This document shows positions 34,818-43,813 of a DNA stretch of 64,000 nt, one piece after another (the stretch's first letter is position 1; every line of letters begins with the position of its first letter). Under the pieces are notes generated by a model. That model searched no databases and was not told the DNA's origin. It saw nothing but the letters and a program-made list of their open reading frames with translations. This DNA is from PWXP01 sp034005525 (GTDB lineage Bacteria > Planctomycetota > Planctomycetia > Pirellulales > Thermoguttaceae), in the NCBI GenBank assembly GCA_034005525.1, contig JAVEUP010000019.1:1-64000 (forward strand). The letters run 5' to 3'. The position numbers and the translations under genes were made by a program.

Positions 34818-36947
34818 ATGACTCCCTTGTCCAATTCGAACCGACCGGCGACAGCCCGTCTCGGCCGCCGTGAGTTTCTTGGCGCCTGTGCGGCAGGCGT
34901 GGCCGCGGCGCACTTGACGCCGACGCGCGGGTGGGCCGGGCCGACGGCGGATGCCAGGCCGGTGCACACCGCGCCGCTGGCCATGTGGGCGCTGACCGGA
35001 ACGCTCAAGTCGGCAGAAGTCGACCGGCAACTCGACGCATTCGCCGAGGCCGGCTGGGGCGCAGTGCTCTATCCTCGCTGGGGCTTGGAACTCGAGTATC
35101 TTGGTGATGCCTGGTTCGAACGGATTCGATATATCGTTGAGCAGGCAGCGGCCAGGAAGATGGAAATCTGGCTGTACGACGAGTTTTGCTGGCCCAGCGG
35201 ACATGCCAAAGGCCTGGTGACCAAGGATCGCGAAGAACTGGCCGCGGAGCTTCTCTATGTCCAACGCGACGGCAGCAGCCGCATCGAACGCGATTTGGGG
35301 AGCGCCAACATGCTCTTGCCGCAGGCGACCGACCGGTTCCTTGCCGTAACGCATGAGCGTTACGCAGCCGCCGTCGGCGAGTACTTCGGGAAGACGATTC
35401 GTGCCATCTTCACCGACGAGCCGTCGCTGGCGCTGCAACACAAGGGGCGTGCGCCCGGCGATACTTCCTGGCGGTTCATGTGGTCCGACGTGCTCGGCCA
35501 GGTCCTGGGCGGCGACTTCCGCCAGCGGCTTGCCGCGGCAGGCGAGAAGGCGGCTGAGTCGCCTCTGTGGCGCGAGTATTGGGCGGCGTATGCCAAGGTG
35601 TTTCACGAAGCCTGGACGCAACCCATCGCCCAGTGGTGCAGGACGCACGATATCGCCTTGTCCGGCCACCTGCTGGGCGAGAATGATTTCGGTTCGCACG
35701 TCACCAACTATGGCGGTTTCCGGCGGCAACTGGACGAATTCCATCTTCCCGGCATCGACGAAATCGGCACGCGATGGGAGGTCGACCGCTGTGAGGCGAT
35801 GACCCTGGCCGCCATTGCCGAGTACCCCGGCAGCGAGCGGATGGCCGAGGTCTTTGCCCTGGGACCTTGCGACATGCATCTCGAAACCATGCGCAAGATG
35901 GTCGACGTATGCTCCGTGTGCGGCGTGGATCGGTATGTCATGGCCATCTGCCCGCACGACCTGAGCGGCAACTTCACCAATCGGAAGTACCTGGGCGTGC
36001 ATGGGATTCAGCAGCCGTGGTTCCGCGATTACGCTCGCGTCTGGGCCGACTACCTGGCCGAAGCGGCCGGGCGCGCCCGGCAGGCGCAGCCGCTGGGCGT
36101 GCCTTGGCCGGCCGAGGAGGAGCTTTGGCAGGCGGCGGGACCGACCCCGCGGCAGTCGGCCCGATTGCGCGAGATGACGAAGACATTCAGCGACGCGGCT
36201 CGGGAGGTCATCCGGCATCGCGTGGCGAGTCTGGAGGCGAAGCGGTTGGCGAGTTGTCCGCCGGCCGCGAGCGTTGACCGCCGGAAGCTGGAAACGACCT
36301 GGATGTTTGAGCCGGTGGCCATGAACTCCTTGCGACTGGACGGCCCGGCGCTCCATATCGTTGACCGGCCGGAAGCGCTGGAACTGTCGGTCCAATCGCA
36401 GCTTGTGCGGGGCCTTCGCATAAACGGCGTGGCCATCGATTTGGCTGCCGCGCCGGCCGATGCACAGTTCGACCTGAGCTATCGCCGCGTTTCGATCGGC
36501 AGCTTGCTGAAGGAAGGCGGGAACACGTTCGAAGTTGAGACGGACGAACCTGCCCCGTTGCCGTTCCTCCCGTCGCTGGTCTTGTGGGGCCGGTTTGCGG
36601 TGGACGGGGAAGGCCGCCTCGTCGCGCCGCCGAAGACCATCTCCTTGGGCGACTGGCGCAAGCGCGGTTATCCGATGCTCTGGGGCCTCGGCCGGTATCG
36701 GACGACGGTCGATTGGCCCACCGCGCCCACCCGACTGGAACTCGATTCCTTTGCCCTGCCGGCGCGAGTGGTGGTCAACGGGCGCGAATGCGGCCGGCGT
36801 CCCTGGTCGCCGTTCGAGTTTGAACTGGCTGGCGCCGCCCGTCCGGGACGCAACGAGGTAGTGATTGAGGTGGCCGGAACTCTAGGCCACCTTCTGATCC
36901 CGAAGGAAGCATGCGCCATCGGGCTTATGGATGTCTGGGTGGCATGA
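34818..36947 (+). CDS. Tat-exported glycosyl hydrolase-like protein, 709 aa
   Basis: A twin-arginine signal (RLGRREFLGACAAGVAAAHL) leads a TIM-barrel-like domain of the kind annotated as GH106-like/rhamnosidase-type in Planctomycetota: DAFAEAGWGAVLYPRWGLE, EIWLYDEFCWPSGHAKG, RAIFTDEPSLAL (likely catalytic acid region). The C-terminal ~200 residues look like a GH2-type sugar-binding jelly roll (ARVVVNGRECGRRPWSPFEF). GAGG lies 6 bases before the chosen ATG. Periplasmic or cell-surface degradation of a deoxy-sugar-bearing polysaccharide is likely; the exact family is not certain. Confidence 0.75.
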   Translation: MTPLSNSNRPATARLGRREFLGACAAGVAAAHLTPTRGWAGPTADARPVHTAPLAMWALTGTLKSAEVDRQLDAFAEAGWGAVLYPRWGLELEYLGDAWFERIRYIVEQAAARKMEIWLYDEFCWPSGHAKGLVTKDREELAAELLYVQRDGSSRIERDLGSANMLLPQATDRFLAVTHERYAAAVGEYFGKTIRAIFTDEPSLALQHKGRAPGDTSWRFMWSDVLGQVLGGDFRQRLAAAGEKAAESPLWREYWAAYAKVFHEAWTQPIAQWCRTHDIALSGHLLGENDFGSHVTNYGGFRRQLDEFHLPGIDEIGTRWEVDRCEAMTLAAIAEYPGSERMAEVFALGPCDMHLETMRKMVDVCSVCGVDRYVMAICPHDLSGNFTNRKYLGVHGIQQPWFRDYARVWADYLAEAAGRARQAQPLGVPWPAEEELWQAAGPTPRQSARLREMTKTFSDAAREVIRHRVASLEAKRLASCPPAASVDRRKLETTWMFEPVAMNSLRLDGPALHIVDRPEALELSVQSQLVRGLRINGVAIDLAAAPADAQFDLSYRRVSIGSLLKEGGNTFEVETDEPAPLPFLPSLVLWGRFAVDGEGRLVAPPKTISLGDWRKRGYPMLWGLGRYRTTVDWPTAPTRLELDSFALPARVVVNGRECGRRPWSPFEFELAGAARPGRNEVVIEVAGTLGHLLIPKEACAIGLMDVWVA

Positions 36948-36987
36948 ACCATCCGCCGGACCTTTCATGTCGATTCGAGCGCGGGTG

Positions 36988-37080
36988 TGGACGCCAGCGA
37001 CGGCTTGCAAACCACCCCGGGCGTGGCTCGCGCAGGCCCACCAAGGATTTGCCCGACCCTGTCCCTACACGAACAGTCCG
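36988..37080. repeat. GTAGGGTGG dispersed repeat, right-half copy
   Basis: It contains the core GCAAACCACCCCGGGCGTGG, GCGCAGGCCCACCAAGGA and the end CGACCCTGTCCCTAC, then GAACAGTCCGGGCTA. The left half is missing, so this copy is truncated. It lies between the glycosidase-like gene and the tRNA-Ser terminator. Confidence 0.65.
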
Positions 37081-37088
37081 GGCTAAGA

Positions 37089-37111
37089 AGAAAGCCGCCC
37101 GAAGGCGGCTT
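37089..37111 (-). terminator. Rho-independent terminator after tRNA-Ser
   Basis: On the minus strand AAGCCGCC, loop TTCG, GGCGGCTT followed by TCTTCTT: a strong GC stem with UUCG tetraloop and a T-rich tail, 16 bases or so after the tRNA 3' end. Confidence 0.85.
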
Positions 37112-37126
37112 CAGCGATGTCAGAAG

Positions 37127-37211
37127 CGGAGGGCACGGGACTCGAACCCGCAACCCCGGTCAAGGGGCACCTCATTTCCAGTGAGGCTGCTAACCAATTC
37201 GCTTACCCTCC
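37127..37211 (-). tRNA. tRNA-Ser (anticodon GGA)
   Basis: A class II tRNA read on the minus strand. The acceptor stem is GGAGGGT pairing with the 3' end near TGCCCTCC, the anticodon loop within CTCACTGGAAATGAG has GGA in the centre, a long variable arm (GTGCCCCTTGACCGGGGTTGC region) follows, and the T-loop is GGGTTCGAGTCCC. CCA is not encoded. It begins 16 bases after the rho stop codon on the same strand and is followed by a terminator, so it may be transcribed together with rho. Confidence 0.93.
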
Positions 37212-37227
37212 GGATGCGCGGGCGCAG

Positions 37228-38478
37228 CTATGCGGAACCGCTAATGAGCTTGATGAACTCTTCGTTGGAGTTGAACTTGGCCAATTTCGACGTGAGCTGT
37301 TCCATGGCATCGACGTGGTGCATGCTCGAAAGCGTGCGGCGCAGCATGGTGACGGCGTGGAGCCATTCCGGCGGCAGGAGCTTTTCCTCGCGCCGCGTGC
37401 CGGACTGGGTGATGTCGATGGCGGGCCAGATGCGCCGGTCGGCCAGCTTGCGGTCGAGCACCAACTCCATGTTTCCCGTTCCCTTGAACTCCTGGAAAAT
37501 CAGCTCGTCCATGCGGCTGCCCGTGTCGATCAGCGCCGTGCCGACAATGGTCAGCGAGCCGCCCTCTTCAAACAGGCGGGCGGTGGCGAAGAGCTTCTTG
37601 GGAATGTCCATCGCCTTGATATCGACGCCGCCCGACATGGTCCGGCCCGTGTTGCCGACCCACTTATTAAACGCCCGGGCCAGTCGCGTGATGGAGTCCA
37701 TGAGCATGACCACGTCTTTGCCCATTTCGGCAAGTCGTTTACAGCGCTCGACGACGAGCTGGGAAAGGCGGACGTGGCTTTCGATTTCGCGGTCAAGACT
37801 GCTGGCGACGACCTCGCCGTTGACCGCGCGTTTCATGTCGGTCACTTCTTCGGGCCGCTCGTCAATGAGCAAGACAATCAGCTTGACCCCGGGGTAATTC
37901 GTTGAGATTCCGTGGCTGATGTGCTGCAGCAGGATGGTCTTGCCGGTTCGAGGGGGCGCCACGATCAGCGCTCGCTGCCCCTTGCCCAGCGGCGTGAGCA
38001 GGTCCATCACTCGCGTGGTGAGCGGCTGGGCGCCCGTTTCGAGCTTCAGCCACGATTCAGGGTTGATGGGCGTTAGCTCGTCGAAGGTCTTGACGTTCCG
38101 GTACTCGTCGGGGTCCATTCCATCGACGTCTTGGAGTTCCCGCAACCGGGGACCTTGCTGCTTTCGCGCCGGCTGGACCAGTCCGTTGAGAAACACCCCC
38201 TCGCGCAGGCGATACTTTTCAATCATGCTGCCGGGCACGAAGGGATCCGAAAGCTGGCGGACATAGTTGGCATTCGGGTCGCGCAGGAATCCATAGCCGT
38301 TCGGATGCATTTCCAACACGCCGCCACCGGGCTCGGTAACGCCCGGATCGCCGGCATCCACCGTATCGACCGGGCGGCTCCCGTTGTCCTCGATGCGTCC
38401 GGGCCGCGGCCGATGGCGGTTGCCCATCACTTGACTGCTACCGCGCCCCCGAGGCCGGTTCTTTTTTCGTTTGGCCAT
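37228..38478 (-). CDS. rho: Transcription termination factor Rho, 416 aa
   Basis: Hexameric RNA helicase that ends transcription. The N-terminus is basic (AKRKKNRPRGRG) with an RNA-binding CSD (GVLEMHPNGYGFLRDP). The motor has Walker A APPRTGKT, Walker B VVMLMDSITRLARA, the Q-loop region NKWVGNTGRTMSGGVDI and the R-loop region GTALIDTGSRMDELIFQEFKGTGN with DRKLADRRIWPAIDI. Length is normal. The start codes a lysine-rich N-tail just after a divergent empty region. It is followed immediately by tRNA-Ser on the same strand. Confidence 0.97.
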   Translation of the reverse strand: MAKRKKNRPRGRGSSQVMGNRHRPRPGRIEDNGSRPVDTVDAGDPGVTEPGGGVLEMHPNGYGFLRDPNANYVRQLSDPFVPGSMIEKYRLREGVFLNGLVQPARKQQGPRLRELQDVDGMDPDEYRNVKTFDELTPINPESWLKLETGAQPLTTRVMDLLTPLGKGQRALIVAPPRTGKTILLQHISHGISTNYPGVKLIVLLIDERPEEVTDMKRAVNGEVVASSLDREIESHVRLSQLVVERCKRLAEMGKDVVMLMDSITRLARAFNKWVGNTGRTMSGGVDIKAMDIPKKLFATARLFEEGGSLTIVGTALIDTGSRMDELIFQEFKGTGNMELVLDRKLADRRIWPAIDITQSGTRREEKLLPPEWLHAVTMLRRTLSSMHHVDAMEQLTSKLAKFNSNEEFIKLISGSA

Positions 38479-39142
38479 GAGAATACCTACTCAGTTTCCC
38501 TCAATGAATACGCTACTACCGCGCGCATTCGGATACGTGCGGATACGACGGAGATTTCACTCCACGAAACGACAGGGATGCATGTCAGGCATCGGATTCC
38601 GTCGATTTTCCTTCAATGCCAGCCAGGAGTCCGGGCGTCGGTTGCCGTTGGGTCACGACCACCAGCCTTCAAGTTGGCTCGAACGCCCCAAAAGCGCGAG
38701 CTTCTTGGAATAACGAATCGCGTAAAGTCGTGGCCCGATGCCCAGGCACGCTTTGTCCCGGCAGGGCATATTCCCGGCATCAACGACTTGCCACCCTGCT
38801 CCGGCCCGATCTTTCGCCCGGAAACAAAACGGGCGTTCTCAGATAACAGGCCAGATAACCGAGGCGAACTCGGCACAAGCGGATTCCAGGCTACTTAGCA
38901 GACAGGCCCTTCATGAATGGGCCATCCAGCCTGGGTTATTTATTCTAGCAAACTCTATTTCCTTATACAACAGGGCTGTGTGTTTTGCAAGAGGAAAGTC
39001 AAATGCGGGTGGTACTTCTCCGGAAAAATCCGCAATTCCCGCCTGATTGTTGACTTTTCCCCGAACTAGCCAATCGCACCATCCGATACTACATGACGTT
39101 GTCTGAGTGTATTGTTATCCAGTTGGCGTAAGGATGGCGAAT
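38479..39142. other. Intergenic region between rho and the thioredoxin-like gene
   Basis: About 660 bases with no supported gene on either strand. A palindrome GGCCCTTCATGAATGGGCC lies near 38913, and AT-rich sequence (about 38935-38990) suits a promoter for rho, though I cannot pick clear -35/-10 boxes. A long rho leader could allow autoregulation; no specific structure is seen. Confidence 0.35.
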
Positions 39143-40084
39143 ATGCGGGCTTTAGCGAAGTCTGCTGTGGGACTCCTCTTGGCTGTGGGATATGTCTCGA
39201 GTGCGCTGGGCCAATCCGGCGTTCAGTGGCACCCCAACATAGAGGGGGCAAAGAGCCTGGCGGCCCAATCGGGGCAGCTCGTGATGGTTTATTTCTGGGC
39301 ACCCTGGTGCCCGGTATGCTTTCCAACCGAACGCGATGTGCTGAGCCAGCCCAATGTCGCGACTTCCATCCATGCAGCATTTGTTGCGGTCAAGGTCAAC
39401 TACGACGAGGCGCCCGAACTGGTGCGACACTGCGGCGTCCGCAGCTTACCGGCGATTGTGGTGCTCACACCGGAGGGAATGCCTTTAGATCGAGTCGAAG
39501 GCCGACTTGCCCCCCAGGAGCTTGTAAATCGGCTGGGCGCAGTGGCAGCCAACGCACGGAAGCCTGTCCAGCCACAACCTGTCCAGCCACAACCTGTCCA
39601 GCCACAACCTGTCCAGCCACAACCTGTCCAGCCACAACCGCCACTACAAAGCAATTATACACCGGCATCGCAAGGGGTTCAACAGGCGCCCGCTGCGCAG
39701 CAGAATCCGCCGTTGGGACTGGATGGTTATTGTGCGGTATCGCTCAGTGATGATCTCTTGGCTGCTCGGCGTCGCTGGGTGTTGGGCCAGAAGGCGCACG
39801 GTGTGATCCATCGCGGCCGAACGTACTTGTTCGCCGACGCCGAGAAGGCCGCTCGCTTCTTCCAGGATCCCGACCGGTATGCGCCGGTGTTGTCGGGCCA
39901 GGACGTGGTGCTGGCGGTCGACGAGGGCCGTTATGTTTCGGGGCAGCGTGAGCATGGGGCCTTCTTCGGCCACCGGGTGTACCTGTTCTCCAGTGAGGAG
40001 ACCTTGCAGCGTTTCGAGAATCATCCGAACCGATACGCCGACGCCGCCGTGCGATTGGCGTTCCAGCCGGTGCCGCCAAGGTAG
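39143..40084 (+). CDS. Secreted thioredoxin-like protein with two YHS-like modules, 313 aa
   Basis: A signal peptide (ALAKSAVGLLLAVGYVSSALGQ) leads a thioredoxin-like domain with active site APWCPVCF (~residue 55-62) and cis-proline SLPAIVVL. A Pro/Gln linker (PVQPQ five times) follows, then two YHS-like modules: GYCAVSLSDDL...GRTYLFADAEKAARFFQDPDRYAPV and AVDEGRYVSGQ...HRVYLFSSEETLQRFENHPNRYADA. The start at 39143 has AAGGA 8 bases upstream, better than the ATG at 39134. It probably acts outside the cytoplasm in disulfide or metal chemistry. Confidence 0.8.
   Translation: MRALAKSAVGLLLAVGYVSSALGQSGVQWHPNIEGAKSLAAQSGQLVMVYFWAPWCPVCFPTERDVLSQPNVATSIHAAFVAVKVNYDEAPELVRHCGVRSLPAIVVLTPEGMPLDRVEGRLAPQELVNRLGAVAANARKPVQPQPVQPQPVQPQPVQPQPVQPQPPLQSNYTPASQGVQQAPAAQQNPPLGLDGYCAVSLSDDLLAARRRWVLGQKAHGVIHRGRTYLFADAEKAARFFQDPDRYAPVLSGQDVVLAVDEGRYVSGQREHGAFFGHRVYLFSSEETLQRFENHPNRYADAAVRLAFQPVPPR
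39563..39637 (+). repeat. Five exact 15-bp tandem repeats
   Basis: CCTGTCCAGCCACAA repeated five times without change, encoding PVQPQ units in the linker of the thioredoxin-like protein. The perfect identity suggests recent slippage expansion and probable length variation between strains. Confidence 0.95.
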
Positions 40085-40097
40085 GGCCTGCAAGCTG

Positions 40098-40811
40098 CTA
40101 TTCTTCGACCAGCCTTGCCAAGCGGACAACTTGCATTCGCACGCCCTCCAGGTCGGGGTTCAGCCTCAGCGCCCGACGGAAGCACTCCAGGGCCGAAACG
40201 TAACTGTCCAGTTCCAGATAGGCATGCCCCATGGTTGTGGCGGCGAGGAAATGGTAGGGATTGATTTCGAGCGCTTCGTGGCAGTCGCGAATGGCTTCGG
40301 GATAGTGTTCCTGGTGGAACAGGGCCGTGGCGCGCAGGTTCCATGCCTCGGCTAAATGGGGTGCCTCGTCGAGCAGCGTTTGCGCATGCCGTACCGCCTC
40401 GCGGTACTGCCTGGCGGCGTTCAGTCGCGAGATGAGCACCAAATGGCGCCGCTGCCGGGGTGAGCCAATGCGTAACCACACTTTGCGAATGGCGGCTTCC
40501 GCCAGGGTGCGTACCGTCCGGTCTTCATCGAGCATCGCCCGTCCCAGAGTGTGGTTGGCATCATACTCGGCCACCTGCCCCAGGGCGAAAACGGCTGCCC
40601 GCCGAACCTCGCGTTGATCGTGGCCTGCCAGCCGTTGAAGGGTCCCGGAATTGTAGTGCCGCGACAGGCAGTCGACAAACGCGACCGTGTTCCCGTTTTC
40701 CAGGAAGGCTTCGTAGAGCTGGGCAATCAGGGGCTCGCGGGCATGCTTCGCGCTCACGGGTTCAACTCCGAAGGAGGGCAGATAACTTCGATTGTACTCG
40801 AAGCCATCCAT
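40098..40811 (-). CDS. HEAT/TPR repeat protein, 237 aa
   Basis: An N-terminal half with HEAT-like repeats (LQRLAGHDQREVRRAAVFAL; DEDRTVRTLAEAAIRKVW) and a C-terminal half with tetratricopeptide repeats (AEAWNLRATALFHQEHYPEA; HFLAATTMGHAYLELDSYVS; ALECFRRALRLNPDLE). A scaffold for protein contacts with no catalytic motif. No signal peptide. The start at 40811 (MDGFEYNRSY) lacks a strong ribosome site; an upstream alternative at 40835 uses a TTG. Partner unknown; it is convergent with the thioredoxin-like gene. Confidence 0.75.
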   Translation of the reverse strand: MDGFEYNRSYLPSFGVEPVSAKHAREPLIAQLYEAFLENGNTVAFVDCLSRHYNSGTLQRLAGHDQREVRRAAVFALGQVAEYDANHTLGRAMLDEDRTVRTLAEAAIRKVWLRIGSPRQRRHLVLISRLNAARQYREAVRHAQTLLDEAPHLAEAWNLRATALFHQEHYPEAIRDCHEALEINPYHFLAATTMGHAYLELDSYVSALECFRRALRLNPDLEGVRMQVVRLARLVEE

Positions 40812-40873
40812 CTTGTTCAACGAAAAACCCTTCAATGCGCCGGTAGTTCCCGCTGGCCCGGATCATTCATGAT

Positions 40874-41035
40874 AGGTAGAGTGGGTCAAACAAGCCGCTT
40901 CTTTGGTGGGTCATCGGTCGCTGCTTCCGGTGTGCTTCTGGGTCGCCGGCTGTGGATTAGCTTGGTTGCGGCTTGTGCAGACCCACCAATGAACCACGCG
41001 ACCTTGACCCACCCTACGTAGAACAATCCGGGCTA
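40874..41035. repeat. GTAGGGTGG dispersed repeat, diverged copy
   Basis: It begins GATAGGTAGAGTGGGTC and ends TTGACCCACCCTACGTAGAA followed by CAATCCGGGCTAGC. The middle is diverged from the other copies (GGTGGGTCATCGGTCGCTGC). Terminal inverted ends are kept. Confidence 0.65.
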
Positions 41036-41047
41036 GCGCGGATTATT

Positions 41048-41218
41048 CAGGACAGTGTAGGGTGGCGACAAGCAAGCCAAGACCCTGGTGGGCCTTCGGT
41101 CGCTCGGCCGGGCCTGCTTCCAGCGCACGGCGTGCAAACCACCCCGGGCGTGGCTTGCGCAGGCCCACCAAGGACTTATGCGACCTTGACCCACCCTACG
41201 CAGATGAGCCCGGGCTAG
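41048..41218. repeat. GTAGGGTGG dispersed repeat, full-length copy
   Basis: A complete element: GTAGGGTGGCGACAAGCAAG at the left, core GCTTCCAGCGCACGGCGTGC, GGCTTGCGCAGGCCCACCAA, and GACCCACCCTACGCAGATGA followed by GCCCGGGCTAGC. It is directly next to the diverged copy at 40874, giving a tandem pair. Confidence 0.75.
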
Positions 41219-41272
41219 CATTCATGCCTGTTGTGCGGCACAATAGGGATAGGGGCAATAAGAGTTCTTTCT

Positions 41273-42454
41273 ATGTGCTGGCCATACGCCCGAAAAGACC
41301 GACACTCGAAAGCCCTCCCTCGCCCGGAGGGGGTCCTTCTTGCCCTGGTTGTTTCTCTTCTTCCGCAGGCAGGGCCTGCCGATTCGGAGCGAGGGGAAGT
41401 CCACTGGGCAACCGGGGCTGCGTTGGCCAGTCGCTTAGCCACACCTGTAGGCATCACTCTGGGGGGAAGCCCGCTCCGCGAAGGCTTGTACCGGTTTGGC
41501 CGGACACAGCAGGTCGCGGTTCTCCTGGACCGGAGGATTGATCCCGGTCAGGAACTTGATGTGACGCTCCATCAGGTTCCGCTCGGGCAAGCATTTCGAG
41601 ACATCGCCGAGAGGGGCAAGATGGGGGTGACCCAACTCGGTCCGCTCTTCTACTTCGGTCCGGAACCGGCGGCCGCGAAGCTTCGCACCCTGGCGGCCAT
41701 GACGCGAGAGCAATTGCAGGGCCTCCCGCGCGATGTGGCATTGCGTCTTGCTCGGGCGCGCGCGTGGCGTTGGGACGATCTGGCCACACCGCGCGATTTG
41801 CTTGGCTTGCTGGCCAAGGAGGGTCAATTTGAGCTGGAAGGGTTGGAACGGATACCGCACGATTTGTGGGCGGCCGCTGATCTGCCCTCGCTCAGTCTGC
41901 TGGACCGGTTGACTCTGATTACGATCCAGTTCAACCTGACCTTCCTGGCGTCATCCGACGGCGCCACCATTCAGTTGGCGCCGCTTCCTTCTGAGATTGG
42001 CATCGTGCGCCGATACCCGGGCGCGCCCCACCCGAACGAGGCGATGGCGAGAATCGCCGCACTGGCGCCCGGGGCACAGGTCCGCTTATCGGGTGGAGAG
42101 GTGCTGGTCAAGGGCTCGGTGGAGGAGCACGAGCGCATTGCAGCGTCGCGCACTCCTTCACGCCCGGACGAGAATCCGGGGGACGCCGGTGACGTGGGCC
42201 TTACCCGGATCGAGCGCATGGCGGTCGAGAACGTTCCGGTTGGCGCCGTGCTGAAACACATCGCCTCGCAGTTAAATCTGGAGCTTAGGATCGACCACGC
42301 TGCGCTGCGAGAGGCGGGGGTTTCCTTGACCGGTCGGATCACCGTGCACGCGGAGGGCATCTCGCTCGACGAGTTACTCGAGCAGGTTGCCGGCAGTGCC
42401 GGGTTGGCGCTGCATCGCGATGGGCGAGTCGTGGACGTTCGACCCGAGCAATAG
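41273..42454 (+). CDS. Secreted protein with STN-like C-terminal domain, 393 aa
   Basis: A hydrophobic leader (EGVLLALVVSLLPQAGP) suggests export. The C-terminal ~75 residues (VENVPVGAVLKHIASQLNLE...LTGRITVHAEGISLDELLEQ...LALHRDGRVVDV) match the secretin/TonB short N-terminal (STN) fold found at the periplasmic start of secretins and receptors. A similar segment may occur near residues 80-140 (VTLHQVPLGQAFRDIAERG). No secretin barrel is present, so it may be a free periplasmic adaptor. The start was placed at an in-frame ATG before the leader; the exact start is unsure. Confidence 0.65.
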   Translation: MCWPYARKDRHSKALPRPEGVLLALVVSLLPQAGPADSERGEVHWATGAALASRLATPVGITLGGSPLREGLYRFGRTQQVAVLLDRRIDPGQELDVTLHQVPLGQAFRDIAERGKMGVTQLGPLFYFGPEPAAAKLRTLAAMTREQLQGLPRDVALRLARARAWRWDDLATPRDLLGLLAKEGQFELEGLERIPHDLWAAADLPSLSLLDRLTLITIQFNLTFLASSDGATIQLAPLPSEIGIVRRYPGAPHPNEAMARIAALAPGAQVRLSGGEVLVKGSVEEHERIAASRTPSRPDENPGDAGDVGLTRIERMAVENVPVGAVLKHIASQLNLELRIDHAALREAGVSLTGRITVHAEGISLDELLEQVAGSAGLALHRDGRVVDVRPEQ

Positions 42455-42462
42455 CCTGGGGT

Positions 42463-42825
42463 TCAGCACCCGTGCTTCTCGAGCTTCTCGCGAAGCATAT
42501 CGGCGGTGAACGGTTTCACGAGATAGTCGGACACACCGGCCTGAATGGCCTGCATGACACGGCCTTTCTCCGCCTCGGTGGTGACCATGATAATGGGCAC
42601 CTTCGCGTCTTTCGTACGGATTTCTTGGACCACTTCCAGACCCGTCTTGCCCGGCATGTTCCAGTCGGTCAGGATCAGGTCGAACTGTCCGGGCTGGAAC
42701 AGGGAGACGGCTTCCGCACCATCGGAGGCTTCCACCGCTCCGCTGACTCCGACGGCCTGAAGTGACCGAAGGATGATCTTCCGCATCGTACTGGAATCGT
42801 CGGCGACCAAGACGCGCGCGCTCAT
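42463..42825 (-). CDS. cheY: CheY-type response regulator, 120 aa
   Basis: A stand-alone receiver domain. It starts MSARVLVADDSSTMRKIILR with the acidic pocket DD, the phospho-acceptor aspartate in DLILTDWNMPGKTGLE (~residue 52), the conserved Thr in PIIMVTTEAEKGR, and the lysine in GVSDYLVKPFTADMLREKL. No output domain, so it likely binds the flagellar switch or another target. The gene is divergent from the cheW-cheR-cheA operon and convergent with the STN gene. The start at 42825 fits the family; longer frames cross the intergenic spacer. Confidence 0.92.
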   Translation of the reverse strand: MSARVLVADDSSTMRKIILRSLQAVGVSGAVEASDGAEAVSLFQPGQFDLILTDWNMPGKTGLEVVQEIRTKDAKVPIIMVTTEAEKGRVMQAIQAGVSDYLVKPFTADMLREKLEKHGC

Positions 42826-43100
42826 GATAGTTCCTCTTTGCTTTTTCTGACCAAGGCGGAATCTTGCCGGAGGCCTGGAGACCACGCACCGGAGGCCCCC
42901 GCGGCCGAGGGGGGCGGCGTCCGATTGCTGCGTGACGCCGCCCAACTCGCTCAGAGTCGCAGTTGCCAAAGTCGCCCCTGCGAGACTGTGTCCAACCCTA
43001 GGTCGGCAATTGGACAAGTCAAACGGCGCACGGCCGCACTGGGCCGATCTGGCCGATTAGCGGCCAACCGGCTGACTGCGTCCAAAAGCGTAACGTATAG

Positions 43101-43129
43101 TTGACGCGGAAACCGGCTCACGGTGTATG
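43101..43129 (+). promoter_or_regulatory. Possible promoter of the chemotaxis operon
   Basis: TTGACG, 17-bp spacer, TGTATG. The -35 is good and the -10 weak. The surrounding 420-base spacer between cheY and cheW otherwise holds only short GGCCG palindromes near 43046. Confidence 0.35.
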
Positions 43130-43246
43130 CCGGCACAAGGGCGCGGCCGCGTGACGGCCGCCGTTCCCTGCGTGCATCGGGCCGGAACGAGGGCGAAGTC
43201 TGCCTTCCATTTTGTCAATCTCCGCACAGTATCAAGGAGCGTAACC

Positions 43247-43756
43247 GTGTCCACCAAAACCGCAGAGCTTGCAGTCCAGGACAGCCATTTCACCGAGGCG
43301 ACGGGGACCATGCAGTTGGTCAGCTTCCGTTTGGCGCAAGAGGAATACGGCGTCGAGATCACGAAGGTGCAGGAAATCATTCTCATGGGCGAGATCACGC
43401 GGGTTCCACAAACCCCGGATTACATCAAGGGTTTGATCAACCTGCGCAGCACGGTGATTCCTATTGTCGATCTTCGCCTGCGTTTCGGGCTGGCACAACA
43501 GGAAGTGACGGACGAAACCCGGATCATGGTGGTCAACGTGGCCGGCAAGACGATCGGCATTATTGTCGACGCGGTCAGCGAGGTGCTGCGGATCCAGCAC
43601 GAGCAGATTGCACCGCCGCCGCCGACGGTGGCCGGCATGGGTCGCGAATACCTCACGGGCCTGGTCAAGCTGGAGAATCGCCTGCTGATCCTCTTGGACA
43701 TTGACCGGATTCTCGGGGAAGAGGAAGTGGCGGCCATCGACGCGGTGACCGTGTAG
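43247..43756 (+). CDS. cheW: CheW chemotaxis coupling protein, 169 aa
   Basis: It couples receptors to the CheA kinase. The CheW/SH3-like fold reads MQLVSFRLAQEEYGVEITKV, EIILMGEITRVPQTPDYIKG, LINLRSTVIPIVDLRLRFGL, GIIVDAVSEVLRI and LVKLENRLLILLDIDRIL, all standard. A GTG start was chosen for AAGGAG seven bases upstream; the longer frame begins in the spacer. It is first of six genes on the same strand (cheW, cheR, cheA, cheC, cheD, cheY). No chemoreceptor gene is present in the window. Confidence 0.93.
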   Translation: MSTKTAELAVQDSHFTEATGTMQLVSFRLAQEEYGVEITKVQEIILMGEITRVPQTPDYIKGLINLRSTVIPIVDLRLRFGLAQQEVTDETRIMVVNVAGKTIGIIVDAVSEVLRIQHEQIAPPPPTVAGMGREYLTGLVKLENRLLILLDIDRILGEEEVAAIDAVTV

Positions 43757-43813
43757 CCATCCCGTGCCCTTGAATGTGCGCCCGATACGCATTGAGCAAG
43801 GAAACCTAACGAA

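Noticed and set aside
34622..34873. A small frame between the nitroreductase and glycosidase-like genes (MDLAFHRWYWLLHYDAGG...)
   Set aside because: The beginning looks natural, but it runs into the downstream Tat-signal gene in another frame and has no good ribosome site; kept out as unsupported.
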